From Simkania negevensis (GTDB lineage: Bacteria > Chlamydiota > Chlamydiia > Chlamydiales > JAFITR01): a DNA stretch of 5,255 nt. The notes below the pieces were generated by a model. That model did no database searches, was not told where the DNA came from, and worked only from the letters and a program-made list of their open reading frames with translations. Made by a program: the position numbers and the translations under genes. The stretch covers positions 1-5,255 of the forward strand of contig JAFITR010000105.1 of assembly GCA_017116025.1 (NCBI GenBank), read 5' to 3'. The first letter of the stretch is position 1, and each line of letters begins with the position of its first letter. Below are positions 4,053-5,255 of this stretch, one piece after another.

Positions 4053-5255
4053 GGACATGGTTAAAAAACCTTGCCGTTAAACATTGGCAAAAAAAAGTAG
4101 TGGCAATTATTGCTGCTATAGTGATTTGGGCTCTTGTTAACAACACCATCACGGCAACGAAAACAATCTCTAATATCCCGGTAAATGTCGCTGGTGTTCC
4201 TCATGGCAAAACGGTGCTTGGGATGCTTTCTAATGGGGAGATGGGTGCGCGCGTTACTCTTTTCCTTAAGGGTGACAAGAGAGCTTTGGGCCTCCTCTCT
4301 GCCTCGAATTTGAAAGTGGAGATCAACGTTGTTGGAAGGGGTAATGAGTTCATTGCTCAAGTAGGCAGAAGAGATCTTGTTACTACAAACCCTAACGTAG
4401 ATATATTAAGGGATGTTTCGGAGGTCTCTTCTGTAGAAATACCCATTAGGCTAAGTCAGATTGTTACAGAAAAGATCCCTGTATTGATCCGCCCTCCGGT
4501 GGGTACACCCCCAAAGGGCTACCTCTTCCTTGATATTTGGCCTCAGAAGTTGATGCAAACCGTCACAGGACCTGAAGAGCAGGTAAACTATTTCAAAAAA
4601 AAGGGGCTAGAGTTAACTTTTGATCTCGATAAGGTGACGAGGACGGAGCTTGACATGCTCGCTTCTGAAGTGAAGGGTGATGAGGTCAGCTTCCCTATCC
4701 CTCACTCCTGGAAGCGGATTCCCATTCCCTTTTTAAATGACCGTCTAGAGGAGTTGAACGATCCTTTAGCTGAGAAGTTGCAGATATACTTTTTGCATAA
4801 AGATTTCCTTCCGATCGGTCGTGATGTCCCTGTCGATGTCTTCTACTCTGTCGATACAAGTGAAACGATCAACCCTGATACCTACCCTTTGTCTATTACA
4901 GGCCCCGTCAAGAAAAAGAATGGGATCAAGGTCTATGTCAATCCTTTATACGTAGGTTCTGTTAGCCATCAGTTCCTTGATGTTGTTCGTACTAACCTCG
5001 AGTTAGTCGTTATTGCCGAATCAAAGACGCGAAGGGATCCTTTGCTATGGTCTTTACAGTTTGTCGACCCTAAGGGGTTAGAAAATGAGTATGTCAAGGC
5101 GATCTTGAAGCAGATGCCCAAACAGCTGCAGGACATCAAAGAACAGGATAGAGAGCTTTTCTTGCGCACCCGATTCCAAAGTTATCTTCGGGAAGTAAAA
5201 CTTTTTGGCGCCGACAACCAACGACTGGTTTTGCACGCTGTGCTCGGTCCCTATT
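4049..5255 (+). CDS. cdaR: YbbR-domain protein, CdaA regulator (right end cut off)
   Basis: The frame is open from ATG 4049 to the window edge, showing 402 residues. It has a short cytoplasmic start, one membrane anchor (about 17-30, rich in V, I and A, ending IWALV), then an extracytoplasmic region built of YbbR-like beta-rich modules. Signs of these repeats are SNIPVNVAGVP near 45-55, EIPIRLSQIVTEKIPVLI followed by a VTGPEEQV element, and RDVPVDVFY followed by an ITGPVKKKNGIKVYV stretch. CdaR partners of CdaA have this plan, with three or four YbbR modules in Bacillus, and modulate cyclase activity. The start overlaps the cdaA stop by four bases and has no good ribosome site of its own, so its translation is probably coupled. 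Pairing with CdaA is the main support for the name. The C-terminus lies beyond the window. Confidence 0.9.
   Translation, partial: MRTWLKNLAVKHWQKKVVAIIAAIVIWALVNNTITATKTISNIPVNVAGVPHGKTVLGMLSNGEMGARVTLFLKGDKRALGLLSASNLKVEINVVGRGNEFIAQVGRRDLVTTNPNVDILRDVSEVSSVEIPIRLSQIVTEKIPVLIRPPVGTPPKGYLFLDIWPQKLMQTVTGPEEQVNYFKKKGLELTFDLDKVTRTELDMLASEVKGDEVSFPIPHSWKRIPIPFLNDRLEELNDPLAEKLQIYFLHKDFLPIGRDVPVDVFYSVDTSETINPDTYPLSITGPVKKKNGIKVYVNPLYVGSVSHQFLDVVRTNLELVVIAESKTRRDPLLWSLQFVDPKGLENEYVKAILKQMPKQLQDIKEQDRELFLRTRFQSYLREVKLFGADNQRLVLHAVLGPY

Noticed and set aside
4061..4360. 99-codon minus-strand reading frame
   Set aside because: It lies wholly inside the well-supported cdaR frame, has a low-complexity basic composition, and shows no recognisable domain or start signal.

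Overview
The window most likely comes from a Gram-negative, host-associated bacterium, and my best guess is a chlamydia-like organism (phylum Chlamydiota). This is an inference. It rests on a stand-alone dihydropteroate synthase beside a CdaA/CdaR cyclic-di-AMP pair, and on two large duplicated membrane proteins of a degenerate M48-peptidase type such as I associate with environmental chlamydiae. No rRNA or other marker gene is present to prove it.

The left 2.1 kb is accessory in character and visibly more AT-rich than the rest. It holds a tandem duplication. Each unit has the same promoter (TTGTAA, 16 bp, a TATAAT-like -10), the same AAAGGAAAT ribosome site, a TTG start and a 265- or 275-residue protein. 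The proteins are about 63% identical over their last 216 residues. They keep the framework of M48 zinc metallopeptidases, but the HExxH zinc site is replaced by RQIFI in one copy and RQLIV in the other, so they look like pseudo-proteases. The 302-bp gap between them holds a perfect 28-bp inverted repeat that probably ends transcription of copy 1, then a weaker terminator directly before the copy 2 promoter. Part of the inverted repeat also lies upstream of copy 1.

The right 3.1 kb is conserved housekeeping sequence. folP (272 aa) starts inside the last codons of a 27-codon open stretch that looks like the tail of a lost upstream gene. It ends at a near-perfect 26-bp hairpin with a T-run. A consensus-like promoter (TTGACA, 17 bp, TAATAA) then drives cdaA (257 aa from its ATG, three membrane helices plus a DGA/RHR diadenylate cyclase domain). 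cdaA overlaps by four bases (ATGA) the start of cdaR, a YbbR-domain protein that runs off the right end.

FolP makes 7,8-dihydropteroate for folate synthesis. CdaA makes c-di-AMP at the inner membrane, and CdaR is its usual membrane-anchored regulatory partner. Nothing links the duplicated pair to these pathways. They look like an insertion or lineage-specific expansion next to folP.
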